This document shows positions 45,171-53,594 of a DNA stretch of 64,000 nucleotides, piece after piece. This DNA is from Sphingomonas rubra (GTDB lineage Bacteria; Pseudomonadota; Alphaproteobacteria; Sphingomonadales; Sphingomonadaceae): positions 248,001 to 312,000 of the forward strand of contig NZ_FOXP01000002.1 in NCBI RefSeq assembly GCF_900115745.1, written 5' to 3'. A program made the position numbers and the translations under genes. Below the pieces are notes generated by a model that saw nothing but the letters and a program-made list of their open reading frames with translations, did not search any database and was not told where the DNA came from. Every line of letters begins with the position of its first letter. The first letter of the stretch is position 1.

Positions 45171-46634
45171 ATGCGGGCGACGGGGTTGGCGGGCGTGGCG
45201 ATGGCGCTCGCGCTGGTGGGGTGTGCCGAGAGTGGCGCGCGGCCGCAGAGTGCCGGCGACAATGACGCGAGCGGCAGGAAGGTGGCGGCGGAGAAGCAGC
45301 GCGCGCCGGGGCTGAACAAGGGCTACTCGCACGATCCTTTCCCCTCGACCTATCGTGCCTATCCTGGCGTGCCGACGCTGGTGCGCAACGTCACGATCTA
45401 CGACGGCGAGGGCGGGCGGATCGAGAACGGGCAGGTGCTGTTCGCCGACGGCAAGGTGGTCGCGGTCGGGCAGAACGTCGACGCACCCGCCGGCACGACC
45501 GTGATCGACGGCGCGGGCAAGTGGGTGACGCCCGGTATCATCGACATCCACAGCCACCTGGGCGATTACCCGACGCCCTCGGTACAGGCGCATTCGGACG
45601 GCAACGAGGCGACCGATCCGGTGACGGCCGACGTGTGGGCGGAGCACAGCGTGTGGCCGCAGGACCCCGGCTTCGGCAAGGCGCTGGCCAATGGTGGCGT
45701 CACCACGCTGCAGATCCTGCCCGGCTCCGCGAACCTGTTCGGCGGCCGATCGGTGGTGCTGAAGAACGTCTACGCGCGCACGATGCAGGGCATGAAGTTC
45801 CCGGGCGCGCCTTACGGCCTGAAGATGGCGTGCGGGGAGAACCCCAAGCGCGTCTATGGCGGCAAGAACCGCAAGCCCTCGACGCGGATGGGCAACGTCG
45901 CGGTCGACCGGGCGACCTGGGCCAAGGCGGCCAAGTACCGGCAGGACTGGGATGCGTACGAGACCAACGGCGGCAAGGCCCCCGACCGCGACATCGCGAT
46001 GGACACGCTGCGCGGCGTGCTGTCGGGCGAGATCAGGGTGCAGAACCACTGCTATCGCGCCGACGAGATGGCCATCGTCATGGATATGGCCAAGGAGTTC
46101 GGATACCGCGTCACGGCGTTCCACCACGCGGTGGAGGCGTACAAGATCGGCGACCTGCTGAAGGCCAACGACACCTGCGCGGCGGTGTGGGCCGACTGGT
46201 ACGGGTTCAAGATGGAGTCGTACGACGGCATCGGCGAGAATCTGGCGCTGCTCCACAAGGCGGGCGCCTGCGCGATGATCCATTCCGACGACGAGAACGG
46301 CATCCAGCGGTTGAACCAGGAGGTGGCCAAGGCGCTCGCCTCCGGCCGGCGTGCGGGGATCGACGTGCCCGATGCGGAGGCGTGGGAGTGGCTGAGCTAC
46401 GGCCCGGCCAAGGCGCTGGGCATCGCCGAGCGGACCGGCAGCCTGAAGCCGGGCAAGATGGCGGACGTGGTGCTGTGGAACGGCGATCCGTTCAGCGTCT
46501 ACACCCGGCCGGAGAAGGTGTGGGTGGACGGTGCGCTGCTCTACGACGCACTCGACCCCAAAAGGCGACCTATCAGCGATTTCGAGCTGGGCCAGCCGGG
46601 CCGCGATCCGCGCATGACGGGAGAGGTGAAGTGA
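45171..46634 (+). CDS. Amidohydrolase, lipoprotein-type
   Basis: 487 residues. A signal with the lipobox-like ALVGC suggests attachment to a membrane. The amidohydrolase barrel carries the metal motif DIHSHLG after VTPGII, later histidines in NHCYRADEM, TAFHHAVEAYKIGD, and the Asp in AMIHSDDENG. The composite domain seen in imidazolonepropionase-like hydrolases frames it at both ends (LVRNVTIYDGEGG; GKMADVVLWNGDP). The substrate is unknown. It is coupled by GTGA overlap to a second, degenerate amidohydrolase. Confidence 0.87.
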   Translation: MRATGLAGVAMALALVGCAESGARPQSAGDNDASGRKVAAEKQRAPGLNKGYSHDPFPSTYRAYPGVPTLVRNVTIYDGEGGRIENGQVLFADGKVVAVGQNVDAPAGTTVIDGAGKWVTPGIIDIHSHLGDYPTPSVQAHSDGNEATDPVTADVWAEHSVWPQDPGFGKALANGGVTTLQILPGSANLFGGRSVVLKNVYARTMQGMKFPGAPYGLKMACGENPKRVYGGKNRKPSTRMGNVAVDRATWAKAAKYRQDWDAYETNGGKAPDRDIAMDTLRGVLSGEIRVQNHCYRADEMAIVMDMAKEFGYRVTAFHHAVEAYKIGDLLKANDTCAAVWADWYGFKMESYDGIGENLALLHKAGACAMIHSDDENGIQRLNQEVAKALASGRRAGIDVPDAEAWEWLSYGPAKALGIAERTGSLKPGKMADVVLWNGDPFSVYTRPEKVWVDGALLYDALDPKRRPISDFELGQPGRDPRMTGEVK

Positions 46635-47929
46635 AGGCGCTGTTGCTCGCCGCCGCCGCGTTCGTCGCGGCTCCCGCTGCCGCACAAACGGTCGCCATCA
46701 CCGGCGGCACCGTCGCGCTGGGCGACGGGTCGCAGCCGATCCCGAACGGCACGGTGGTGTTCGCGGGCGGCCGCATCGTCGCCGCGGGTGCGGGCGTGGC
46801 GGTACCGGCCGGCGCGACCGTGGTCGACGCGCGCGGCAAATGGGTGACGCCGGGGCTCGTCACCGGGCCGAACGATCTGGGGTTGCTCGACGCGGACGGC
46901 GTGGAGGAGTCGAACGACCTATCGGCGCGCACCTCTCCCTTCAACGCCGGGATCGACGTGGCGGCGGCGATCAATCCCGATTCGATCGCGATCGGCAACG
47001 AGCGGCTGGGCGGGGTCACCCGTGCGCTGGTCGCGCCGGGTGCGGCGGGATCGATCTTCGCGGGGCAGGGCGCGGTGATCGACCTGGGCGCCGATCCCGA
47101 TCCGGTGACGCGCGCGCGGGCGTTCCAATATGTCGAGTTGGGCGAGGCGGGCGGACGGATCGCGGGGGGCAGTCGGCCGGCGGCCTATGCGGCCCTGCGC
47201 GACGCGCTCGCCCAGGCGCGCGATTACCGGCGCGATCCGGCGGCGTTCGACGGGCGCAGCCGCGACGCGCTGGTCAAGCGCGCCGACGTGCAAGGGCTGC
47301 TCGACGTGCTGGACGGCAAGACGCCGCTGCTGGTCCATGTCGAGCGGGCGAGCGACATCCGCGCCGTGCTGGCGCTGCCGCGCACCTATCCGGGGATGAA
47401 GCTGGTGCTGGTCGGGGCGACCGAGGCGTGGATGGTGGCGCCCGAGATCGCCGCCGCGCGCGTGCCGGTGATCGCCGCCGCGCTTGCCGACCTGCCCGCC
47501 TCGTTCGAGCAGGTGGCGGCGACCGAATCGAACGTCGGGCGGCTGACGCGCGCGGGCGTGGTCACGGCCATCTCGACGATCGGCGCCAATGACGCGCCGG
47601 GCGAGCACATCATCAAGCAATATGCCGGCAATCTGGTGGCGATCGCCAAGGTGCCGGGATCGGTCGGGCTCGACTGGGGCCAGGCGTTCGCGGCGATCAC
47701 CTCTCGCCCCGCCGAGGTGCTGGGCATGGGCGGCGAGATCGGCTCGCTGCGCCCGGGCCGGCGCGCGGACGTGGTGGTGTGGAGCGGCGACCCGCTGGAA
47801 CTCGCCTCCGCGCCGCAGGCGATCTGGATCGACGGCCGCGCGCAGCCGACCCAGTCGCGCCAGACGCGGTTGCGCGACCGCTACCTGACGCCCGGCGAGG
47901 CGGCGTTGCCCAAGGCGTACAGCTACTAG
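46631..47929 (+). CDS. Amidohydrolase-like protein lacking the HxH metal motif
   Basis: 432 residues with a signal peptide (LLLAAAAFVAAPAAAQ). The fold ends are typical (AITGGTVALGDGSQPIPNG; GRRADVVVWSGDPLE), but where active enzymes have DxHxH after TPGL this protein reads TPGLVTGPNDLGLLD. No replacement histidines stand out, so it is probably non-catalytic. The GTG start overlaps the stop of the active homologue upstream; the pair may form a heteromer. The role is unknown. Confidence 0.82.
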   Translation: MKALLLAAAAFVAAPAAAQTVAITGGTVALGDGSQPIPNGTVVFAGGRIVAAGAGVAVPAGATVVDARGKWVTPGLVTGPNDLGLLDADGVEESNDLSARTSPFNAGIDVAAAINPDSIAIGNERLGGVTRALVAPGAAGSIFAGQGAVIDLGADPDPVTRARAFQYVELGEAGGRIAGGSRPAAYAALRDALAQARDYRRDPAAFDGRSRDALVKRADVQGLLDVLDGKTPLLVHVERASDIRAVLALPRTYPGMKLVLVGATEAWMVAPEIAAARVPVIAAALADLPASFEQVAATESNVGRLTRAGVVTAISTIGANDAPGEHIIKQYAGNLVAIAKVPGSVGLDWGQAFAAITSRPAEVLGMGGEIGSLRPGRRADVVVWSGDPLELASAPQAIWIDGRAQPTQSRQTRLRDRYLTPGEAALPKAYSY

Positions 47930-47939
47930 GCGGGATCGG

Positions 47940-48110
47940 CGTCCGGGGTCGATCCTCCCCTGCGAGTGGAGAGGGATCATCCGAGGGATGGTGGTGGAGT
48001 GTCCCCGGTACGAAGGGGAGCGCCGTCAACCACCGGCGACACCCCTCCGTCATGCCTGCGGCATGCCACCTCCCCTGCCAGGGGAGGATCGGGTGAGGGT
48101 CTATCCGGTT
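47940..48110. repeat. Different palindrome family between amidohydrolase pair and SDR
   Basis: CTCCCCTGCGAGTGGAGAGG, CGTCATGCCTGCGGCATGCC and CCTCCCCTGCCAGGGGAGGATC make a chain of hairpins unlike the CCGGG family. The gap 47930-48172 otherwise shows nothing recognisable. Confidence 0.6.
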
Positions 48111-48172
48111 TGGCCCGCCACCGGGAGCGTTTCGCCCCTCTGCGGGGTTCCGTCATCCAAGCGGGAGAGACG

Positions 48173-48955
48173 ATGGTGGATACGGGATTGTCGGGGCGCG
48201 TGGCGATGGTGACGGGCGGCGCGTCGGGGATCGGCGCGGCGTGCACGCTTGCGCTGGCCAGGGCGGGCGCGGATGTGGCGATCGGCGTGCACGGCGATCC
48301 GGGGTCGGGCGAGGATTGTCGCCGGGCGGTGGAGGCGCTCGGCCGGCGTGCGATGGTGGTGAGCGCCGACGTGGGCGTCGAGGCGGAGGTGGAGACGGCG
48401 TTCGATGCGGTCGGGGCCGCGCTCGGCCTGCCAGACGTGCTGGTCAACGCCGCCGGCCTCAACATGACCGGCGTGCCGGTGTCGCGGATGAGCACGGCGC
48501 AGTGGACGCGCGTGCTCGGTGCCGATCTGACGGGTAGTTTCCTGACCTCGCGGCGGTTCGTGCGCGACCTGCAATGGGCGAAGCGGCCGGGGGCGATCGT
48601 CAACGTCACCTCGGTCCATGCCTTCGCGGTGCGCGGCGGCGGGGCGGATTATGTCGCGGCCAAGGCGGGGCAGACGGGGCTCACCCGCACGCTGGCGATC
48701 GAGGTGGCGGCGGACCGGATCACCGTGAACGCGATCGCGCCGGGCATGATCCTGACGCCGATGAACGAGCGCGCGATGGAGGACGAAGAATATCGGCGCG
48801 AGTTGGAGTCGCACATTCCGATGAAGCGCGCCGGCAAGCCGGAGGAGGTGGCGGAGCTGGCGGTGTTCCTCGCCTCGCCGGCGGGCGCGTATATCACCGG
48901 CGCGGAGATCGTGATCGACGGCGGGCTGTCGCTGGTGCAGGCGACGGGGGCGTAA
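48173..48955 (+). CDS. SDR family oxidoreductase
   Basis: 260-residue classical short-chain dehydrogenase. TGGASGIGAAC binds the cofactor, NAAGLNMTG replaces NNAG, the catalytic Ser is in NVTSVHAF, and YVAAK gives the Tyr-Lys pair. The C-terminal IVIDGGLSLVQA is typical of FabG- or glucose-dehydrogenase-like members. The start is the ATG after GGGAGAGACG at 48173; the longer frame crosses repeats. The gene stands alone and the substrate is unknown. Confidence 0.88.
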   Translation: MVDTGLSGRVAMVTGGASGIGAACTLALARAGADVAIGVHGDPGSGEDCRRAVEALGRRAMVVSADVGVEAEVETAFDAVGAALGLPDVLVNAAGLNMTGVPVSRMSTAQWTRVLGADLTGSFLTSRRFVRDLQWAKRPGAIVNVTSVHAFAVRGGGADYVAAKAGQTGLTRTLAIEVAADRITVNAIAPGMILTPMNERAMEDEEYRRELESHIPMKRAGKPEEVAELAVFLASPAGAYITGAEIVIDGGLSLVQATGA

Positions 48956-49009
48956 GGGAAGGGCGCTATCCGGGTATCCCGCCGCACGCTGGCGATCCCT
49001 GTACACCTT

Positions 49010-49108
49010 CCGTCATGCCGGGCTTGACCCGGCATCCATCGTGCCGCGCGACCAACGGCTCCAGCGTGTGTGGAACGATGGACCCCGGATCGAGTCCGGG
49101 GTGACGAA
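49010..49108. repeat. REP-like doublet between SDR and peptidase genes
   Basis: CATGCCGGGCTTGACCCGGCATCC and GGACCCCGGATCGAGTCCGGGGTGACG, separated by about 40 bp, lie between convergent genes. Confidence 0.75.
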
Positions 49109-49153
49109 CCATCTGCATGTCTCGCGTCCGTCGGAGGGAGCGGGCGGCCATCT

Positions 49154-50431
49154 TCACCGGCGTTCGCGACTGAGCCGCGTCATCAGGATCGCGGCGCGCT
49201 TGGCCTGGCGGCGCATGCTGGCGAGGTCGACCGTCTCGCCCGGCGCGTGGTCGCCGCGGCTGGATGGGCCGAGGCCGACCAGCCCGTCGACGTCGCCGGC
49301 GACGAAGGAGATGTCGCCCGCGCCGCGCTTCAGCGGGTCGAGCGCGGCCATCTGCGGCAGCGCCAGGTCGCGGTTGACGGCGTTGAGGCGGTCGAGCAGC
49401 GCGCGATTGCCGGGCGTCGGCGGCATCGCGGGATAGCCTTCCTCGAAGACGATGGTGGCGCCGGTGCCGGGCGCGTGGGCGGCGACGATCGCGGCCATGC
49501 GGGTGCGGACGCGCGCGGTCTGCTCCTCGCTCAAGGTGCGGAAATCGCCGCGGGCGACGGCGGTGGCGGGGATGATGTTGCTCTTGCCCGTCGCGGTCGC
49601 GCGGACGCCGTCCTTGTCGAGGGCGGCGGTGGCGCCGCCCGCCAGCAGGCCGACGTTGAAGGTGAGATTGGGTTCGGGCAGTTCCTGGCGGAAGCGCTGG
49701 AGGATGCGGGTCAGCTCGAACGCGGCGCCGTCGCCGACGGGAGCGGAGAAGATGCCGGACGAGTGGCCGGTGCGGCCCGTCGTCGTCAGGGTCCAGCCGT
49801 TCGAGGAGCGGCGCGCGATCGAGCCCATGTCGCGGCCGTCCTCCACCGCCAGTCCCTCGAAATCGAGCGCGGCGTCGGCGCGCTTGCCGGCGGCGATCAG
49901 GTCGGCGCGGGCAATGGCGTTGGGATCGCCGGAATCCTCCTCGTCGCCGGTCAGCACGATCTCGATATTGGCCGCCTTGAGCGTGCCGGCGGCCTGCATC
50001 GCGCGGAGAGCGGCGAGCATCACCACCATGCCGCCCTTGTCGTCACCGGCACCGGGGCCCTCCGCCTCGTCGCCGCGGCGGACGAAGCGCTGGAAGGGCG
50101 AGTCGGCTTCGAACACGGTATCGAGATGGCCGATCAGCAGGAGGCGCTTGGTGCCGGGTGCGCCGCGGTGGACGGCGATGAGGTGGCCGGCGCGCTTGAC
50201 CCGCGCCATCGGTTTCCAGCTGACGGTAAAGCCGAGCGCCTCCAGCTCGCGGCGCATGGTGCGGCCGACCGCCTCCACGCCGGGCAGGTTGAGCGTGCCA
50301 CTGTTCTGGTCGACCAGCTCCTTCAGCAACGCCACCGAGCGCTCGTACTCGGCGTCGACGGTGCGGGTCATCGTCGCCTCGGCGGGCGAGAGCGAGGGGG
50401 CGGCGGCGGCGAGGAGCAGGGCAAGGATCAT
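49154..50431 (-). CDS. M20-family metallopeptidase, carboxypeptidase G2-like
   Basis: 425 residues with a short signal (ILALLLAAAAPSLSPAEA). The two-zinc centre is visible: His/Asp in LLLIGHLDTVF, bridging Asp in GPGAGDDKGG, catalytic Glu pair in LTGDEEDSG, and a later LDFEGL and DHAPGETVD. The insert domain with GRTGHSSG supports dimerisation. It resembles glutamate carboxypeptidases that trim C-terminal Glu or acyl-amino acids, and is probably periplasmic. Divergent from modA. Confidence 0.88.
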   Translation of the reverse strand: MILALLLAAAAPSLSPAEATMTRTVDAEYERSVALLKELVDQNSGTLNLPGVEAVGRTMRRELEALGFTVSWKPMARVKRAGHLIAVHRGAPGTKRLLLIGHLDTVFEADSPFQRFVRRGDEAEGPGAGDDKGGMVVMLAALRAMQAAGTLKAANIEIVLTGDEEDSGDPNAIARADLIAAGKRADAALDFEGLAVEDGRDMGSIARRSSNGWTLTTTGRTGHSSGIFSAPVGDGAAFELTRILQRFRQELPEPNLTFNVGLLAGGATAALDKDGVRATATGKSNIIPATAVARGDFRTLSEEQTARVRTRMAAIVAAHAPGTGATIVFEEGYPAMPPTPGNRALLDRLNAVNRDLALPQMAALDPLKRGAGDISFVAGDVDGLVGLGPSSRGDHAPGETVDLASMRRQAKRAAILMTRLSRERR

Positions 50432-50473
50432 GGCACCATCCTAGCCGTGATCGGGCGCGGCCTGCCAGCCTGG

Positions 50474-50501
50474 TTGCGCCAAGGGGAGCGGGCGGTATAG
50501 C
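50474..50501 (+). promoter_or_regulatory. Possible modABC promoter
   Basis: TTGCGC (50474-50479) and TATAGC (50496-50501) are spaced 16 bp apart, 25 nt before the modA start. A second TATAGC follows at 50510. No ModE-type palindrome was found. Weak by sequence alone. Confidence 0.3.
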
Positions 50502-50525
50502 CGGCGCCGTATAGCAGGAGGTCGC

Positions 50526-51293
50526 ATGCTCACCCGCCGGTCGCTTCTCGGCCTCCTCGCCGCCGCGGTCGCCGTGCCGGGGGCGGCGCAGGACAGGCCG
50601 CCGCTGACGGTGTTCGCCGCGGCGTCGTTGACCGATGCGCTGGGCGAGATCGGGCGGGCGTACACGGCGGCGACCGGGCAGCGGGTGCGTTTCTCGTTCA
50701 CGTCCAGCGGCACGGCGGCGCAGCAGATCCAGGCGGGTGCGCGGGCGGACGTGTTCGTGTCGGCCGACACGGCGTGGATGGATCGGTTGCAGCAGGCCGG
50801 GCGGTTGCAGCCGGGCCTGCGGGCGAACGTGGCGGGTGGGCGGCTGGTGCTGATCGCGCCGGTGCGAAGCGCGACCCGGCTGGCTGTCCGGCCGGGCTTC
50901 CCCCTGGCGGCGGCGCTCGGGCCGCGTGGGCGGCTGGCGGTCGGCGACCCGGCCTCGGTGCCAGCGGGCAAATACGCGAAGGAGGCGCTGACCCGGCTCG
51001 GCGTGTGGAACCGCGTGGCGGGGCGGCTGGCGCCGGCGCAGGACGTGCGCGCGGCGCTCGCCTATGTCGCGCGGGGCGAGGCGCCGCTGGGGATCGTGTA
51101 CGAGACCGACGCGGCGGCCGAGCGGCGGGTGCGGGTGGTGGGCGTGTTCCCGGCCGCCAGCCACGCGCCGATCGTCTATCCGGCCGCGGTGGTGCGCGGC
51201 GGCGGGCAGGGGGCGACCGCGTTCTTCCGCTACCTGCAAGGGCGACGGGCACGCGCGACCTTCCGCCGGTATCGTTTTCGGGTGCCCGGCTGA
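50526..51293 (+). CDS. modA: Molybdate ABC transporter substrate-binding protein
   Basis: 255-residue periplasmic binding protein. The leader TRRSLLGLLAAAVAVPGAA has twin arginines and could be Tat- or Sec-exported. ModA hallmarks: TVFAAASLTDALGEI, FTSSGTAAQQIQAGARADVFVSAD, and AALAYVARGEAPLGIVYETDA. It captures molybdate or tungstate for ModBC. AGGAGG sits 4-5 nt before the ATG. First gene of modABC. Confidence 0.95.
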   Translation: MLTRRSLLGLLAAAVAVPGAAQDRPPLTVFAAASLTDALGEIGRAYTAATGQRVRFSFTSSGTAAQQIQAGARADVFVSADTAWMDRLQQAGRLQPGLRANVAGGRLVLIAPVRSATRLAVRPGFPLAAALGPRGRLAVGDPASVPAGKYAKEALTRLGVWNRVAGRLAPAQDVRAALAYVARGEAPLGIVYETDAAAERRVRVVGVFPAASHAPIVYPAAVVRGGGQGATAFFRYLQGRRARATFRRYRFRVPG

Positions 51294-51295
51294 GC

Positions 51296-51982
51296 GTGCT
51301 ACGACCGGAGGAGTGGGAGGCGCTGCGGCTCAGCCTCCTGATCGCGGGGCAGGCCACGGGGTTCGGGCTGGTCGCGGCGGTGCTGTTCGCGTGGTTGCTG
51401 GCGCGGACGCGGTTTCCGGGGCGGGTGCTGCTCGACGCCGTGCTGCACGCGCCGCTGATCCTGCCGCCCGTGGTGGTCGGCTTCGTGCTGTTGCTGGTGT
51501 TCGGGACGCAGGGGCCGATCGGGCGCTGGCTGGACGCGACTTGGGGCGTGCAACTGCCCTTCACCAGCGCGGGGGCGGCACTGGCGGCGGGAGTGTCGGC
51601 GTTCCCGCTGATGCTGCGCGCGGTGCGGCTCTCGATCGAAGCGGTCGACCTGCGGCTGGAAGAAGCGGCGCGGAGTCTGGGCGCAGGGCCGTGGGACCGG
51701 GCATTCACTGTCGTGTTGCCGCTCGCCGCGCCGGGGCTGGTCGCGGGCGCGGTGGTGGGCTTCGCGGCGGCGTTGGGGGAGTTCGGCGCGGTCATCACCT
51801 TCGCGGCCAACATTCCGGGCGAGACGCAGACGCTGCCGCTGGCCATCTACGCCGCGTTGCAGGTGCCGGACGGCGAGGGGGCGGCGGCCCGCTTGTCGGC
51901 GATCTCGTTCGCCGTCGCGCTCGGCGGACTGCTGCTGTCGGAGCTGTTGTTGCGGGTGCAGCGGCGCCGGATAGGGCGATGA
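51296..51982 (+). CDS. modB: Molybdate ABC transporter permease
   Basis: 228-residue inner-membrane permease with about five helices. The EAA loop (EAARSLGAGPWDRAFTVVLPLAAPGLVAG) contacts ModC, and GEFGAVITFAANIPGETQTLPLAIY is the ModB signature. A GTG start 2 nt after the modA stop (VLRPEEW) is chosen since no ATG is available and it gives the standard N-terminus. It overlaps modC by ATGA. Confidence 0.93.
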   Translation: MLRPEEWEALRLSLLIAGQATGFGLVAAVLFAWLLARTRFPGRVLLDAVLHAPLILPPVVVGFVLLLVFGTQGPIGRWLDATWGVQLPFTSAGAALAAGVSAFPLMLRAVRLSIEAVDLRLEEAARSLGAGPWDRAFTVVLPLAAPGLVAGAVVGFAAALGEFGAVITFAANIPGETQTLPLAIYAALQVPDGEGAAARLSAISFAVALGGLLLSELLLRVQRRRIGR

Positions 51983-52758
51983 TCCGGGTCGCGGCTCGGC
52001 AGCGGCTCGGTGGATTCGCGTTGGACGTGGCGTTCGAGGGGCCGCCGGACGGCGTGACCGTACTGTTCGGGCCGTCGGGGGCGGGCAAGTCGGCGACGCT
52101 GGCGGTGGTGGCGGGCATCGCGCGGGCGGCGGACGCGCTGGTGGTGGTGGGCGAACGGGTGCTGACCGACACGGGCGCGCGCGTGTTCGTGCTTCCTGAG
52201 CGGCGGCGGATCGGAGTGGTGCACCAGGACGCGCGGCTGTTCCCGCACCTCTCGGTCGCGCGCAACCTGCGTTACGGGTGGCGGCGGACGACGGGCGAGC
52301 GGCGGATCGGCTGGGACGAGGCGATCGAGGTGCTGGCGATCGGGCACCTGCTCGACCGGTCCCCGCGCGACCTGTCGGGCGGCGAGAGGCAGCGGGTGGC
52401 GATCGGGCGGGCGCTGCTGAGCCAGCCGGACCTGCTGCTGCTCGACGAGCCGGTGTCGGCGCTGGACGCGGGGCGGCGGGCGGAGGTGCTCCGCTTCGTC
52501 GCGGCGCTGAAACAGCGGTTCGGGCTGCCGATGCTCTACGTGACGCACAGCGAGGACGAGGCGCGGCTGCTGGGCGATCACCTCGTCCGGATCGAGGACG
52601 GACGGGTCGTCGGACAGGGATCTCCCGCGGCGATGCTGCCGGTGCGACAGGTGGTGGGCGAGGCGGTCGGGCCGGGGATGGTGCGGGTGGGGGAGGCGGT
52701 GATCGCGGTTCCTGGGGTGGACGCACCTTCCGGCGCCGTGGTGCGGGTCAGCTGGTAG
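51979..52758 (+). CDS. modC: Molybdate ABC transporter ATP-binding protein
   Basis: 259-residue ATPase. Walker A FGPSGAGKS, Q-loop VVHQDARLFPHLSV, signature LSGGERQRVAIGRAL, Walker B LLLLDEPVSALD and H-loop YVTHSEDEA are intact. Typical ModC has a C-terminal MOBE domain of about 120 residues; only about 40 residues remain here, so the molybdate-sensing part is truncated or absent. Confidence 0.94.
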   Translation: MIRVAARQRLGGFALDVAFEGPPDGVTVLFGPSGAGKSATLAVVAGIARAADALVVVGERVLTDTGARVFVLPERRRIGVVHQDARLFPHLSVARNLRYGWRRTTGERRIGWDEAIEVLAIGHLLDRSPRDLSGGERQRVAIGRALLSQPDLLLLDEPVSALDAGRRAEVLRFVAALKQRFGLPMLYVTHSEDEARLLGDHLVRIEDGRVVGQGSPAAMLPVRQVVGEAVGPGMVRVGEAVIAVPGVDAPSGAVVRVSW

Positions 52759-52780
52759 TTCTCACGCCCGCCGTGAGCAC

Positions 52781-53494
52781 TCAGGCGGCGAGGGCCACGC
52801 GCCATGCCTCGGCCTTGGCCAGGGCGGGAGCGTCGTCGACGTCGATCCAGTCGAGGTCGCTGCAATCGACGACACCGGCGCGGCCTTGCGCGGCCAAGAG
52901 GCGAACGCCGTCGGTGAGTTGCGGGTCGGGAAGCGTCGTCAGTGCGGCGAGCAACGCGGGGCCGATCGCGAAGACGCCGGTGTCGTAGGCGTCGTACGGC
53001 GCCAGACCCTTGCCGATCGCGTCGATGCGATCGCCGGCGGTAGCGACGGCGGTGACGTCGAGCGGGTCGATCCAGGGGTGGCCGAGGCGGCGGTCGATGC
53101 CGAGGGTGAGGCCTTCGCCGGAGCCTGCGGCGGCGACGCGGGCGTAGAGGGCGGGGGAGACGAGGTGGTCGCACATCGCCAGCAGCGCATCCTCGCCGGC
53201 CAGCGCGTCGGCGGCGGCGAGGACGGAGACGCCGTTGGGGCGGCGATGGTCAGGGGTGCGGACGGTCTCCACAGCGAGCGGCCAGGCGCGGCGGGCGAGG
53301 TGCGCCTCGATATCCGCAGCGCGATAGCCGAGGACGACGATCGCACGGGTCAGGCCCGCCTCGGCCAGGCCGGCGAGCGCGTGGTCGATGAGCGGGCGGC
53401 CGGCGACCGGGCAGAGCGGCTTGGACGCGGCGGACCCGCGCAGGCGACTACCCTCGCCGGCGGCGAGGAGCACGGCGGTGGTGATCCCCGTCAT
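52781..53494 (-). CDS. NTP-transferase, possible inositol-1-phosphate cytidylyltransferase
   Basis: 237-residue sugar-nucleotidyltransferase fold. The N-terminal LLAAGEGSRLRGSAASKPL and VAGRPLIDHAL bind NTP and phosphate; NGVSVLAAADAL and LLAMCDHLVSP follow, with DH at the metal site as in alcohol-phosphate cytidylyltransferases. It lies 100 nt after an inositol-phosphate synthase and in a cluster with a CDP-alcohol phosphotransferase. In archaea and Thermotogales the same trio makes CDP-inositol and di-inositol phosphate (established). The substrate assignment is therefore inference from context. Confidence 0.75.
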   Translation of the reverse strand: MTGITTAVLLAAGEGSRLRGSAASKPLCPVAGRPLIDHALAGLAEAGLTRAIVVLGYRAADIEAHLARRAWPLAVETVRTPDHRRPNGVSVLAAADALAGEDALLAMCDHLVSPALYARVAAAGSGEGLTLGIDRRLGHPWIDPLDVTAVATAGDRIDAIGKGLAPYDAYDTGVFAIGPALLAALTTLPDPQLTDGVRLLAAQGRAGVVDCSDLDWIDVDDAPALAKAEAWRVALAA

Positions 53495-53575
53495 GCCGCG
53501 CTCGACCCAGTATCCAGGATTACAGGCGATGTCGTTTGGGGCCCTGGACCCCGGGACAAGCCCGGGGTGACGAAG
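53488..53575. repeat. REP-like doublet inside the inositol cluster
   Basis: CATGCCGCGCTCGACCCAGTATCC (degraded) and GGACCCCGGGACAAGCCCGGGGTGACG. It separates the synthase from the nucleotidyltransferase and overlaps the latter's first codons. Confidence 0.65.
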
Positions 53576-53594
53576 GAGAAGGCGGCGTCGGCAC

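Noticed and set aside
50432..50525. ModE-type operator or molybdenum-cofactor riboswitch before modA
   Set aside because: The gap is under 100 bp and lacks the ModE inverted repeat; only the weak TATAGC direct repeat is visible.
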